A stretch of 64,000 nucleotides of DNA from Cavenderia fasciculata (GCF_000203815.1 NW_004457695.1:1548054-1612053), one strand, 5' to 3'. Counted from the first letter of the stretch, positions 1-13,374 are shown. The notes: generated by a model from the letters alone, not told the origin. Program-made: numbers and translations.

Positions 1-1598
1 TGCGAGGTGCTGCAAAGAATGGGCACTTGGATATGGTTTGCCTCCTTTCTAAAAAAAAAGATTTCAAACTAATTTGTGAATCTGCAATGTATGAAGCTGC
101 TTCCAATGGACGCTTAAAGATCGTCAAAGTATGTATACATAAAGACAAACAACATCAATCATATTATTATTATTCTTACCAATCCAATTTAGTTTTTACA
201 TTTCGATTGCAAAACAGAATGTAGTGAGGATGACCTTAATGGTGCAGCTAAAAATGGTCATTTAGATACTCTTAGATGGTTATATCATAGATATTGTGGT
301 GATTATAGTGGTGGTGGTGGTGGGTTATCGGCAAAAACTTTTGATAAGGCATCAAAGAATGGTCATTTAGCAACTGTACAATGGTTGACCTACATGAAAA
401 CAAGGTGCTCGGAAAAGGCTATTGATAGGGCATCCCAGAATGGTCATTTACATATTTTACGTTATTTACATTCGAATAATATTTTTGATTCAACGACGGA
501 TGCTATGGATAATTCAACCAAAATAGAAATAACAAAATTCCTTCACTACAATATGTATGAAGGAGCAACAACCAATGCAATGGATAATGCTGCATCTTTA
601 GGTTTACTGGAAATTGTACAATTTCTTCATGAGTATCGTACTGAAGGGTGCAGTACCCAAGCCATGACCCTAGCCGCAAAGAATGGCCATCTTGATGTTG
701 TAAAGGTATGTAAATAGTCAAATTCACTCTGTGTAGACACACTCTTTTCCAATTTAAATATCAACTTTATAATTGTTTCACTCAGTTTTTATATACAAAT
801 AGACCACAAGATAGATCTACTAGGGAGGCATTGAACAAGGCAATCAAAAAAGGTCACAGAGACATTGAAATCTATCTAACATCTGGTGATGATGAATTGT
901 TCGATATTACCCTAGATTTTGACATTAGATATGTAATCCAAAAAGGTAGAATGGATCTCATCACATTGTATGAAAGAAGATATCTTCAAGAATCATTAGA
1001 TGCTCAAGAAATGTATCTTGCAGCTTCTCATGGTCAACTTGAAGTACTCAAAGTAACTTTTAATTAACTTTGGAGTGATGATTGTGTAACAAACCATTAA
1101 TTTGTTAATTGTTTTTTTCTTAAAGTTTCTTCAATCTATTTTAAATTTAGATCCTATCCCATCTAATATTATGGACATTGCATCTACCAAAGGATATCTT
1201 GAAATAGTTAAAGTATGAACAAAATTAATTATTATTATTTTGTAAAACTAATATTTTTTTTAATTTAATTAAATTAGTATTTACATTTTGAATGTAATAG
1301 TAAATGTACAATTGAATCAATGAATGGAGCAGCAATTTACGGTCATTTGAATGTAGTTAGATTTCTAGCAGAGAACAGGTCAGAGAAATGCTCAGACAAG
1401 GCATTAGAATGTATTGGAGAATATCCAAACTATCAAGTCATCGAATACATCTTGTCCAACAAGTTGATCCCAAAAAAAAACATTTTATCTGGACCATTCA
1501 TTCAGGCCATGAGATATGATAATGGCCAAACATACAAATATTATGAAACCCTAGAAATGGTTGATCACTATTACAACAACGACTCTTCCTCTTCCTAA
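1..1598 (+). CDS. Ankyrin-repeat protein, 5' end outside window
   Basis: Partial gene; the first exon runs in from the left edge. Exons by GT-AG and frame are <1-128, 193-705, 786-1052, 1126-1212 and 1278-1598. Joined, they read as degenerate ankyrin repeats of the type AAKNGHLDVVKFLH, AASNGRLKIVKFLHF and ASQNGHLHILRYLH, as in the large dictyostelid ankyrin family, where repeats of about 30 residues form a protein-binding solenoid. No catalytic domain or membrane segment is visible in this part. The final exon ends in a Ser-rich tail. All four introns are phase 0 and cut at the same place in the repeat, after VK or LK and before FL or YL. The gene converges on pwp1, with 70 bases between them. 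The biological partner is unknown. Confidence 0.85.
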
Positions 1599-1668
1599 TA
1601 CCCTCACTAGTATAATACCATCACTCTATTAGATTAGATGTTTTAAATATTTTATTATAATTTTATTT

Positions 1669-3454
1669 TTATTGATCAGAATCAGAATCAGAATCACTAT
1701 CGGTAGCGGCATCTTCATCTTCATCACCAACCTTTTTCTTGTTAAAATTCTTCTTTTTGTTCTTTTTCAAAGTTGGATCGTTTGATTGACCTTGTGGAGC
1801 CTCGACACCAAATGCAGTTTGGATCGACTTGAAACGACGAGTGTTTACAACACGTGGAGTAACATTTTCAGAGCCAATGGCCAACAAGTAGGGAGAAGAG
1901 CTGAAAAAGGAGAGAGAAAAGACTTGCTCACCAATGTTTCTAGTTTCCATGAGCTTGGGTGTTCCCTTGGCAGACATGTCCCACAACTTGACAGTCTCAT
2001 CCTCACCACCGGTGGCAAGGAGTTGAGCTCCAGTTGAAATGGAAAAGGTTGAGCATCCACCATCGTGAGCCTTTAATTGCCAGACTGGCTTGCTGTTACT
2101 ACCGAGGGTAGCATCGTAGCATGTCAAATTACCATCCTCAGTGGCAACGAAAAACTCCTTACCATTGTGTGGATTCCACAACAACGATTCAATCTTTTGT
2201 GTCTTCCAACGGAAAAAGGTCGATGGATCCGATGATCTAACATCACAAATCGATACAGATGAATCATGTGATCCAATTAATAATGCTGTCTTTTCCATTC
2301 TATTCCATTCTAATGAAATAATCTAAAAGGAGGAAAAACAAATTTTTAATTAATTATTAAATTTGTTTAAGACTATATCTTTGATTTAACATACATTATC
2401 TTTATGATGACTAAAAGTATTTACACATTGTTGTTTAGAGATATCCCATACTTTGGCAGTTCGATCGGCTGAACCAGAAGCCAAAACATTACGTTGTTGA
2501 ATATTCCATGACAATGATAAAATACTATCAATATGACTACCTGTAGTTGATACTCCTTTTTTCTAAAATAACAAAAATAAACAAATAAATATCTAAGTTA
2601 ATAAATGAATGAATATAATTATTATTATTATTATTATTATTTGATTTGTTTCAGTTTACCTTTTTCTTTCCTTTTTCAACTTCAGATTGACCAAGAGTTA
2701 CGGTTGGATAGAGATTATCGATGACATCGAGATCCCAAATATCGATTGAACTTTCAAAAGTACCGACAGCGACAAAGTTACCCTTTTCGTTGGTTTTGTT
2801 GAGTTCTGGGTTTTGATCCATCCATGCAATGGCGAGTGGCATGGCAGCGAGAATAATGTCGTGGTGAATGTAGAGATTGTCAACCTCTTCTTCGTAGACG
2901 TATACATTGAGATGTGAGAATTCCTCCTCGTCGTTGGCAACGGCGGCAAGAATCAACGAGTCGGTTGGACGGATAACAATATCCTCCAAATCTTCGACCT
3001 CGTCTTCATCACCATCACCAACACCGAGGTATGGGTCTTTGTCTGGGTTCTTGTAGTACATCAATCCCTTCATTGCCTTGTTTATAAACTTCATTCCTTT
3101 TGCTTCTTCATCCATTTCTTGTTCTTCGTCATTGTCATAATCATCCATATTATAACGTCTATTGAATTCATCTTCTGGATTATTTGACTTTGACTTTTCC
3201 TCTTTTTCTTCTTCTAGTTCCTCTTCCTCTTCATCTTCTTGTTCATCTTCTTCATTATCTTCATCATCTTCATCTTCAGTGACTACTTCTTCCTCTTCTT
3301 CATAGTCAGAGTTATCTTCTAAATCTTGAATATCGTCTTGAGCATCTTCGTCGATGCCTTCAGCTTGCAGTTTCTCTGCTTCGATATCTGTATTATATTT
3401 GGTTGGGATTGGCTTTGCTGATCCTCTTGGTATCCATGTAATTGCTGAAATCAT
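1669..3454 (-). CDS. pwp1: Periodic tryptophan protein 1 homolog (WD40, ribosome biogenesis)
   Basis: Exons are 3454-2660, 2562-2395 and 2322-1669 (539 codons including stop). The protein opens with MISAITWIPRGSAKPIPTKY, matching the Pwp1 N-terminus. A very acidic Glu/Asp tract of about 100 residues follows. Then comes the family segment from DPYLGVGDGDEDEVEDLEDI to VYVYEEEVDNLYIHHDIILA, and then WD40 repeats (for example SADRTAKVWDIS and GGEDETVKLWDMS). The C-terminus is Lys-rich then Asp/Ser-rich. PWP1 is a conserved nucleolar/nuclear WD-repeat protein linked to rRNA synthesis and large-subunit assembly; that role is from family knowledge. The start at 3454 is the first Met in the conserved N-terminal context. 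It diverges from the ethanolamine kinase across a 1.9 kb spacer. Confidence 0.9.
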
Positions 3455-5345
3455 CCTTTATATATACAATGATTCTCTCTCTCTCTATCTCTTTAATCTA
3501 AAAACACAAAACAACAACAAAAAAAACGAGTACAAACTTCTTTCGGTCGTCTCCCCACCCAACCATCGATTTTTTTTTTTTTTTAATTTATTTTTTGAGC
3601 ATACCTATACAACACATAAGATGCTTGCTTGTATAGGACATATATATATTTACATAATATTACACAAAGTATTTATAAACACAATGTGAATAATGTGTGA
3701 CTATGAGTACTTTGTGATTCAGGGAAGTATATTTGGGTGGGAACTTGAACTTCTCAAATACCAAGTCAAGCATCCAATCAACTTACTTAATTTAGAAATC
3801 AATGTCGATTTTAGAAGAGAGAGAGATAATGAATGTACATTCATAAATCATGATCATTATTATTCGATTGGCTCTTTGAAAAAGAGGATTTTGATGAGTC
3901 AACGACTCATTCGCCCAATTGTATTATTGGGGGTGTGCGAAAAGTACTCGAAAAAATCGATTCCATTCGAGGACACTCCTCATTCTGAAAAGAGTAAAAA
4001 AAGATTTAAAATAATTTTTTGATCACTTTTAGACCTGCAATCCACCAGACCAAACTAAACTCTCAATGCTACGAAAAACCAGTTTATTTATAAAAACCCA
4101 CTACTACGACCTTGTTTAAAAAAAACTAAAACTAAAACATCATTTTTTAAAAATTTACTAGAGATAGTAAAAAAGTAAAAAAAGAGTAAAAGTAAAAAAA
4201 AAGGTAACGAAAAACTAAAATATAAATATACAAATATACGAAGACTATTTTCCTTTTTTAGACACACAAAAAGCTTCCTTTCCTTTCTCTTTCTCTCAAC
4301 TCATGACTGCCCTGTCTTGTCTTGTCTGTGATTTCGATACCAATATTATTTAAATTCATTCACACACCCCATTATATTATATAAATATATATATTTTAGC
4401 ATTTTTACCACCACACAATATACACACATACAATATATTTAACACAGACAGAATGATTTTAAAAGGGTAGACTTTCATATGAAGTGTGTTGTGTTAATAT
4501 TTTAATTTAGTAGTAGTAGTAGTGGTGAGCAGAGCAGAATGTTATAACAACAATAGTAGGTAGAAGATGGACAGTCCATATTAATAATATTCTATCCATC
4601 CATCATCCATCCATCCTCTCGTCTATCAAGAGGTGGTGACAAATGGAAACAATCTGTTTGCTATAGAGAGATGAAAGATGGAGATCAAGTGGTCAGCTGC
4701 TGAGTTGGTTGAATGAATGAAATATCATTCTTCCACTCTCCTCCTCTGTCTGTCTCTCTCTCTTTGTGTCTGTCAATAACTTATAGTACTCCTTCCTTCA
4801 CTTCTATCTATCATAACATAATATCGTACAAAACAATTACATTACCTTCATTCATTGTTACTTCACAATCTCAACCAAATGTGAATGTGAATGTGAATGT
4901 TAAAAGTTTGACAAAGCTAAGCTAGTCAGACCGGTCAGTCAACCCAAGGGTTGTTGTTGTTGTGTTGAGTGATGATATCATAAACAAACTCTCTTGCTTA
5001 AGCTATATATAGAAAACAAGATAGATTCTTCAAATAAATTTATCACAATTCAATTGTTTATTGTTTCTACTACTCATATATTTATATTATATCTATTTTT
5101 TTTTTAAAACCAACAATAATAATATTAATTTAATATCTTTTTAACAATTATAGATTTTTAATAATTAATATTATTCAACAATAATAATAATAATTTAATT
5201 TTAAAAAAAAGCGTACAATCGATTGTAGCAACATTAATACATCATCAAAATATCCCAACCCAACAACAACAACAACAACAACAACGAATAATTTCAATTT
5301 CCATACCTTGTTATTTAAACAAGTACAACAACCATTTTACAAACC
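3455..5345. other. Divergent spacer between pwp1 and ethanolamine kinase
   Basis: A 1.9 kb AT-rich spacer with pyrimidine/purine runs, CTCT tracts near 3476-3490 and 4740-4765, a short GTGAAT tandem near 4880-4903 and a CAA run near 5262-5285 just before the kinase. One open frame of 109 codons lies at 3693-4022 (+). It has no recognisable motif and no partner exon and is probably chance, though it is less AT-skewed than its surroundings. The spacer presumably holds two promoters and 5' leaders. Confidence 0.5.
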
Positions 5346-6659
5346 ATGTCTTATAATCAATTTGAGGAAGTTTTACTTCCACAACATTTACATGTTATGG
5401 AGCATATTGACTATGAAAATACAACAAATAATTCAATTCATCAAAGATTAATGTATGCTATAAACTAAATAGAAATGTAAAACATTGAGGAATAATAGTT
5501 TATTAATTCCATTTATTTTTTTAGGAATGTAATGAGAGAATTGGTAGATGATGAATTTGATGATGAAATTACATTTAAAACATTGGTTGGAGGTGTAACC
5601 AATACATTATTCAAAGCAACATTTAAAAATAGCGAGGGAAATTATAAAAGTATTATCATTAGATTATATGGAAAGGCAAGCGAAAACTTTATCGATCGTA
5701 AACAAGAGTCACATATCCAAAGACTATTAAGTGACAATGGAGTCGGACCAAAATTCTATGGAACCTTTTCAAATGGTTGTATCTATGGTTTTGTCGAAGG
5801 TGATCAACTTCAATTAGAGGATTTAGAAAGTGATAATATCCTTAACCTCATTGCAATGGAAACAAGTAAATGGCATTCAATGGCTTTAGAAGGTTTAAAA
5901 ACCGAACCAACTACTTTTTCTTATTTAACTTCTTGGATTGGTAAATAATTAAAAACAAAAAAAAATAATAATAATTAATATAATATTAACTTTTCTTTAC
6001 TATTTTATTTTTTAGATTCAACAAAACAATTATTATTAAAAAATAGTAGTTTTGATTGTGGAATTGATATTGATTATTATGTAAAAGAGGCAAATTATTT
6101 AATGGAATTTTTAAAATCAAGATATAACCAACCACATCATATTGTATTTTGTCATAATGATTTAATTCCTCGTAATATGATTTATAACAAGGAAAAAAGT
6201 AAGTCAAAAAAAAAAAAGAAAAAGAAAAAAAGGTCAGAGTCTAATATTTATATTTATATTTATTTTATTTTTCTTTTTTTAGATATTGTAAAATATATAG
6301 ATTTTGAATATTCTGGTTATAATTTTAGAGGATTTGATTTAGGCAATTTCTTTTGTGAATTTTCAGGATTGGATTTAGATTATACTAGATATCCAAGTGT
6401 ACAAAAACAAAAACAATTTATTCGATATTATTTAAAGGCATTACATAGTTTGGACGACTTGTCCAAGGTTGATGAAACCGAGGTACACCAACTCTACGTT
6501 GAAGCCAACCACTTTACATTGGCCTCACACCTAATGTGGGGATTCTGGGGCATCATCTCACACTTTGGATCGACCATTGATTTTGATTACATTGATTATG
6601 CAAACAAACGTTTCAAACAATATGATCTTGTAAAGAAAAAAGTTTATTCTATTATTTAA
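5346..6659 (+). CDS. etnk: Ethanolamine kinase (choline/ethanolamine kinase family)
   Basis: Exons 5346-5452, 5525-5940, 6016-6198 and 6283-6659 give 360 residues, close to the usual size. It phosphorylates ethanolamine (possibly choline) with ATP, the first step of the CDP-ethanolamine branch of phospholipid synthesis in the cytosol. Visible features are an N-lobe glycine-rich segment (LVGGVTNTLFKA), the kinase lysine region (IIIRLYGKASE), the Brenner-type catalytic motif VFCHNDLIPRNMIY and the family metal-binding motif IDFEYSGYNFRGFDLGNFFCE spread over the third and fourth exons. The C-terminal WGFWGIISHFGSTIDFDYIDYA segment is typical and favours ethanolamine kinase over choline kinase. 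The start lies in an AAACC context after a CAA-rich leader. It converges on the next gene at 52 bases. Confidence 0.9.
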
Positions 6660-6711
6660 AAATAAATAAATAAATAAAAAGAGAAAAGTATTTTTAATCA
6701 TACATATTATT

Positions 6712-9700
6712 TTAATTATAATAAATATTATTTTTTGAAGTTAATCGCCTAAGTTTGGTTCCAACACTATTTTGTAATATTTTAAATGATGTTTGTTTTT
6801 TAGCTATGATATAGGTGAGCACGATTAGACTTGATGCTCCAACCACACCCATCACTACACCAACAATTAATTTCCATTGTGTACTTTTGTCTTCATCTCC
6901 ATCGCCACCACCACATGAATCACCGTATCCATAACTTGAACGGTCAATTAATAATGCACTAAAATCAGGATCCATTAATATTATTTTGGCTTGTGGTAGA
7001 CTTATACCAATGGTTGCCACTGATTCCTTGTCATTGGTTCTTGTTAAATTGGAGACTTCTGTTTTTGAATAGGTCTTTCTACCATCCGATACACTAAATG
7101 ATAAGAACCTTCCAAAGAATTGAATATCATCTTGTACAACTCTAAGGTATTGTAGATTACCGTCGTTGGCTGAATTCTCCAACGATTCTATAGGGTTGAT
7201 AGAATCATCACATCCAACGATATCTTGTTGATTGTTGATGGTTGTTGTAAATAATATTCTAAGATGAGACATGAGGTTTTGGAATGGCCAATTGGTTATA
7301 TTGACAGACATTTTGATTGACCCACCAGCCAATTCAATATTGTCACCACCAAAAACAATGGTTCTTGGAGAGTTTGAAAATTCAATGGTCGATAGTAAAA
7401 TCAATTGTGGATACTCTGGTACAACCAATCGATAATCCAATGTTTTAACATTATTATTTGATTTTTCTATCATAGTCCAATTAACCGATGGTAATTCCAT
7501 TACAACTTGATCATCAATATCCAATTCTTGAATTGACATCATATTAAATGCAAATGAATAATTGAAATATTGAAATATTGCTGATGGATTGATTTCATTT
7601 TCTATAAATTCTATTTGAGGTGGTACTAAAAAGAAACTGAATATTAATATATATATGTTTGTAATAATGTTCATTATTTTGTTTTGCATACCATTAACTC
7701 CTTGTAATTTACAATCATCAAAATAACCTTGATCACAAACACATTGTCCATTAACGCAGGTACCATGATTATTACAATTATTTGTACGATTGATACAATT
7801 ATCAATACTATTTGATGGTATTGGATATGGAATATAGAGTAAAGAATTGGATGAATAATTTCCATTTTCGACAACCAAATACAGAGATGATGGTCCTGGT
7901 AATGGAGTTTGATCAAATTGACATTTAATAAAATCAGATGTTGCTTGTGTTATACTACAATTAAAACTTTCAGTAGAGTTGATGTTTACAATTGAAACAT
8001 AATTTCCTCCTCCAACGTTTACATTTTCACCAAAATAACCATTTAAAATTAAGTTATTTGGTGGGTATGTTAAAGGTTCCAATGATATTGATGTAACAAT
8101 TGTACCTAAATAATAAATAACTAAAGGATTAATATAAAAAAGAATAAAGATATCTTTTGGTTTTTTTTGTTTTAAACCTCTTTCTTTTACCTTTTGAAAT
8201 AATGATTGAAGAATTGGTAGTAACAAATGAATTTGAAATAAAAATGGTATGATTTCCAATTGGTAGATTATTAACCAAACAACTCATTGATTTATCGATA
8301 TGTTTTGTTTGTAAACACAAGTGTTGACCATTAATTGAAATATTTGATGGCAAATAATCTGTATTTAAATAATCAAATGTAATGTTCACCATCCATTCAT
8401 TTACATTAAAATTGTAAAGTGAAATATCTAATGGATTAAATCCAATTTCTGTAACTGTAATTGTCTTTGTAAAGTTTGGATTGCCTGCCAAAAAACTAAT
8501 TGTTATATTTTGTTCTAATATTCCATTTGCATAATTATTATTTTGAAATCTAAATAATAAAATAAAATAAATAAATAATTAGAATAAATAAAAATATTAA
8601 TAATAATAGTTTTATATATCTTACGTCATTTGTTTGTTTGGACGATCAACTGATACTAATCCTACAACATTTGTACCCCAACCTAGTCTATCACCACTGA
8701 CTGTATACAACCCTTGTACAGAATTTACATTATAATTATCAATTATAACATCTAAAAAAAAAAAAAAAAAAAAAAAAATTAGAATTATACATATTATTTA
8801 AATAATAATTAAATAGTACCTACCACAAACAAAGTCAGTAGGTTTTACCAATGTTGTTGAAAGTACAGGTTGAGGAGAATAACACCAAAAACACGGCGGT
8901 ATATCTGTAACAGTAAATGAAGTATTTCTAATATTTAAACTTGCAATTGAACAATATTCATCTGGGATTAATCCACCAATACCAAGATTATTACCAACAA
9001 TTAATTGAAGTGTTTTTGGATTATTTTGAAATAAATTTGTTGGTAATGATCCAGTTAAAATATTTCTATCAAAATTACTATAAAAAACAAATTAGACTAT
9101 TAACCATTATTACTTGTTATTATTTTATAGTTACAAAATTTTAGCTTTGGCAGGGAATGGAACATTTGGGATAGATTGTAATTTACCTGTCACAATTTTT
9201 AAATTTTGAAGAGCTGGCGGGTATGAAGTAAATGTTGGTGGTGTTTCAAAATATTCAATTGTTCTATAATTAAAAATGTTAATATATTGTTTAGAGTCCG
9301 ATTGTTATGTTTATCTTACAATGATTCTAAATTTATAAATTGAGTAATATCAGGATTAATTTGGAAAGATGGTCCTCCAACTGTTAATTGTTTGACTGAT
9401 TGGGGATAGGCTATAGTGGGATTAATAAAACCAGTTGATGAAGTATCTGTTATCTCTGATAAAATCATTTCAACTGGTTTGTCAACATGTACTGTTATAC
9501 CTTCACTACCTTGTCCATATATTTTCCTACAAAAAATAAGAATAACTATTTGGTTAAATTTAAGTTTTAAATAAATAGATCATTTTTTACTTACAAATCA
9601 TTTAAAAGTGGAAAATTGACTTGATTAAAATATAAATGTAATGGTTGACTAGAAAACATTGTCAATGTAAGTTTGGTCAAATTGGGTAGGGATAGGGATG

Positions 9701-10460
9701 AATCTATGATTGCATTAGAGATTAGACCACTGACAATCGATATGGTAGCGATACTTGGGTTACCATCCAAGGACCTGCCAATATCGGTTAGATTTTTAAG
9801 TAAACTAAATGACAATGTGTTCAATTTAGGAAATGAAGCAAGGAATCCAATGGGAATAGAAACAATCGATGGATCACTGGCCAATGAAAGAGTAGTCAGT
9901 TTGGGAAGCCCGCCAATCTTGGTCAACAAATTAATGTCTGGATTAAAAGGTTGATTGGTTGCTGCAGTAATCAACATTGAAGTTAACTCTGGGAATTGTA
10001 AACCAATCATTGCAGGATCTGGTACATTACTTGGTGCTGTATAAACTGTATTTGTAAAAAATCTAAAAGTAGAAGAAAAGAAGTTGTATAAATATTTAAA
10101 TGTACAAGCAAGAGAGATAGAGATTTATGTATGTATGTATGTACGTACATTTCAGTAATATGTTTACCACCATTAACTATTTGACATTGAAATGGCATTG
10201 ATGCACAAATCGATGTTTCATCTTCACTTATAGTAGATCCATATAATCTAATTAAAAAGATAACACTATTTACTATAAAATAAATACAAAAGTTTAATTA
10301 GAATCAATCAATGAATGAATGACTTGATGAAAGATGTATATGTTTACTCACATTCATTATTTGATAAGAGTTGAGCATTGATGAAAGTAAAAGTACTAGT
10401 GTTGAAGATCACTACCCACAATGTAATAATCGAAACTAAAAATAGATCAAACTTGATCAT
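6712..10460 (-). CDS. LRR / TIG / EGF-like type I membrane protein (ComC-like)
   Basis: Ten exons were placed by frame: 10460-10348, 10247-10149, 10062-9595, 9526-9320, 9263-9135, 9077-8824, 8751-8625, 8549-8191, 8105-7692 and 7625-6712. They join without a break into about 1027 residues. A hydrophobic signal peptide (MIKFDLFLVSIITLWVVIF) is followed by leucine-rich repeats, then IPT/TIG-like beta-sandwich sequence (for example YPPNNLILNGYFGENVNVGG). An EGF-like module with NCNNHGTCVNGQCVCDQGYF comes next, then a domain found in dictyostelid ComC-like proteins, a transmembrane helix (LIVGVVMGVVGASSLIVLTY) and a short basic tail. Many Asn-x-Ser/Thr sites fit an extracellular glycoprotein. Related proteins act in cell-cell signalling or adhesion; a role here is inferred from architecture only. 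Confidence 0.85.
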
Positions 10461-10783
10461 CACCTCTTTTTCTATGTGTCAATAAAAATATTTCTAAAAG
10501 AGATAAATAAACTTTGGTTGGTGTATTACAAAGAAGGAGTAGATGATGAACCTACCCCTTTCTCCATCTTTTAAAAGATGAACAACAAAAGTTTGATGGG
10601 TTAGGGTTCGCCCTTTCCCGATTGAATGATCGCTCAGGTGAGCCTAACATCACTTCAAACAACACTTTGAAAAAACCTTTTGTTTGTCACACGTGGAAAA
10701 TATAATATCTAAAAGATTCTAAGATATGTTTCTAATCGATTCTATTAATTGAATGATATCATTTATTAGATATTCTTTTTGAA

Positions 10784-13063
10784 TTAAAAGATTTGACTAT
10801 AGAAATTTGAAGGTAAAACTGATTTAAGTGCATGATTATCCTTTTCATCTAATGTCCAATCTAGTCTTGTATAGGCATATTTATCATAACATTTGGTCAG
10901 AGCAATGATTACATCTTTGGTTCCATTTCCCATTCTCATTACATTTTTAGCATCTCTTGAATATTGTTGAAATGTTAATAAATCTAAATCCAATGGTAGA
11001 GGTGAGTCGTCCTTTTCTCCAAGGACATGACTTACTTGAATAAAAACAAGTTTCAAAGGTGGAATTAAAATAGGCCACATACCATTCTCTAGTTCCATTA
11101 ATTGTTTAATATTAAAGTGTTGAATGTAATTTTTGTTGGCTTTTAAAAGTTGAACAATCATATTTACTGAACAACAAGCAGAATATAAAAGACTTGGATC
11201 TCGATTGAATTTGATTAATCCAAATTGATTGATTAACATCGTTATGCAACTATTGATTTGTAGACTTGTCATAATGTTTGGTCCATATGCTCTAATCATT
11301 TTTTTAGCGTGTTGAAAAGGATGAATTTCGGTATAAAATCATGTCGTGTTTCATCAACCAAAGTAGAAAAGAGTTTTTTGAAAACTTTTAATTCTTTACA
11401 GCGCACCTTTTGATCGATATAAATGGATAGGATGACAGGAAATAGAGAGACTGAATTGGATTCCAACAGAGAAGGAATCATACTTTTAACATAGGGATAT
11501 AGGTATTTTCCCAATTGTGGTTCTAACCCAACTATCAATCCAAATACATTGTTTTGATTTGAATCATCTACCATGATGCGGAAAATGAAAGGTAGGTAAA
11601 TTGCAAAATGCTTTGCACCAAGTCCCTTGATAAAAATATCAAACTTTTCTGTAAATGATTTGATGAGCATTGGAGGTGGTACAGGCATTTCCTCTTTTAA
11701 ATAGATCATAAAATGAGAAAATTCTTTTCTAACCATTCTTTTGTGTCCAAGTAATACAATGGTTGAAAATATTGACATTGCCTCCAATTTTGTTTGATTC
11801 ATAAATATTGTATTGTCTATTTTTTTAATTATATCTAGTATTTTTTTCAATACACTTACATATTTCTAACAAAAAAAAAAAAAAAAAATAAATAAATTTA
11901 TATTTTTCTTTTTTTTTTTCTACATACATGATTAAATTGATCAGTATCTAAAAGATATTTTATCAAAGTTGTATAACATTTAAATATCTCTTGGTAATCA
12001 CAAAAATGAGGTGATTTTATATTCATTTCCATCAATGAGAATAAAGTTTCAGAGTGTGTAGATCCTAGAATAGATACATCATTGAATAAAATGGTCATTG
12101 TAGAGATTGATAGACAATTTCCAAACACTTGTCTCAATTTGGCAGGATCATGAGAAAACTCAGAGTCCTGTCTATACTTTGCTTCTAGAGTGGATAGTAT
12201 ATCGCGCACAAGAGGAAGATATAGTTGAAACTCTAGAGTTGCCAAAAAATGATATCTTGTACGATGATTTTGATGTTCCAATACATTCATAATAACTGAT
12301 CGCATATCAATCTTGTTTCTCCATCTACGATTCATATCATTTACTACCATTAAAATATGATCACGTACACTATTACCCTCAATCATATAAGCATTATTTA
12401 AAAATTCAATCAATTCATTCCATTCTCCTCCTAAATTTTAGAAAAGTAAATTAAAAAAAGAGAAATTAAAATAATATAATAATAATTATTATTATTCTTT
12501 TTTCTTTTTTTTCTTTAAGAGAGTATACATACCATCTTGAAATATATAATCTGAAATGATTTTAATTAAATTTGAAACATCAACCATACAATTTACATTT
12601 TCATAAAGATAAAGTATTCCTTTTAAATTTGTGATGAATTCGTGTTTAAACAAAGGTGGTATAACTAGGTTTGCATTGTATTTAGATGTTTTAGAGAGTT
12701 GTTCATTGTTTTTTTGATCCTCCTCCTTCTCTTCCTCCACCTCCTCCTGATCTCTAATTGATCCTAAAAGTGTGAATGCCAAGGTAAGTCTCCATACAAA
12801 CAAGTCAGTAGTTTTAAATGCAATTGATTCTACCATCATAATCATCTCCAATTGCAATGTACAATAAAAATAATATATATTAATTAATTGATTGATTTGT
12901 ATACGTATTATTATTTAAATAATTTTTAACAAACCTTTGGAATACCATTTAGTAAAAGATATGATACCCATTCGATTATTTGTTGAGGATTAACTTTTAA
13001 AAGATGATAAAACTCTTTATCATATTCATTTGGATCAGTCAAACCATCAATACCATTTTGCAT
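10784..13063 (-). CDS. Alpha-helical (HEAT-like) repeat protein, frame broken once
   Basis: Exons are 13063-12935, 12845-12533, 12430-11928 and 11865 to about 11290, then a shift into the frame 11299-10784. Exons 1-3 close exactly to 315 codons. The protein would be about 680 residues, all-helical, rich in Leu/Ile/Phe, with HEAT/ARM-like pairs and a Glu-rich loop (EEVEEEKEEDQ). I do not recognise the family; a karyopherin-like or other scaffold function is possible but unsupported. The frame change falls at a run of seven T (11299-11305; seven A in the message). Upstream it reads FNTLKK then stop, and downstream MIRAYGPNIM follows at once, so one indel restores a single protein. It could be a sequencing error, a recent mutation, or two genes overlapping by four bases. 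Confidence 0.65.
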
Positions 13064-13302
13064 CTTTAATATTAATTTAATAAATTTAAAAATAGACAAT
13101 AATTATTAGTATTATGCTTGTCTATCACATATAGTGATAGTCATGTTTTTTTTTAATCACATTCACTCCATTCAGTGCATGAGTGTTTAATAAATGAAGG
13201 GGGACCTAAATTTTCGAGTATTAAATACATTTTTGAAAATTATACATAAAATAGCTAGGATTCAATACGTATACGTTGTAATGAACCTCTGGAATATCGA
13301 GC

Positions 13303-13374
13303 GATGGATTGGTAATACCTATAATATCAACTTTAATTAAACAAACTTGATATGATAGAAATTACCAATCCATC
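13303..13374. repeat. Perfect 14-base inverted repeat (hairpin) with inner stem
   Basis: The arm at 13303-13316 (GATGGATTGGTAAT) is the exact reverse complement of 13361-13374. Inside it a second pair, ATATCAA near 13324-13330 and TTGATAT near 13347-13353, can also pair. The whole 72 bases could fold as a two-stem hairpin. It lies in the gene-poor stretch between the HEAT-like gene and the decayed gene. Confidence 0.6.

Noticed and set aside
3693-4022. 109-residue frame MCDYEYFVIQGSIFGWEL
   Set aside because: No recognisable family or splice partner. It is mentioned in the spacer entry but not called as a gene.
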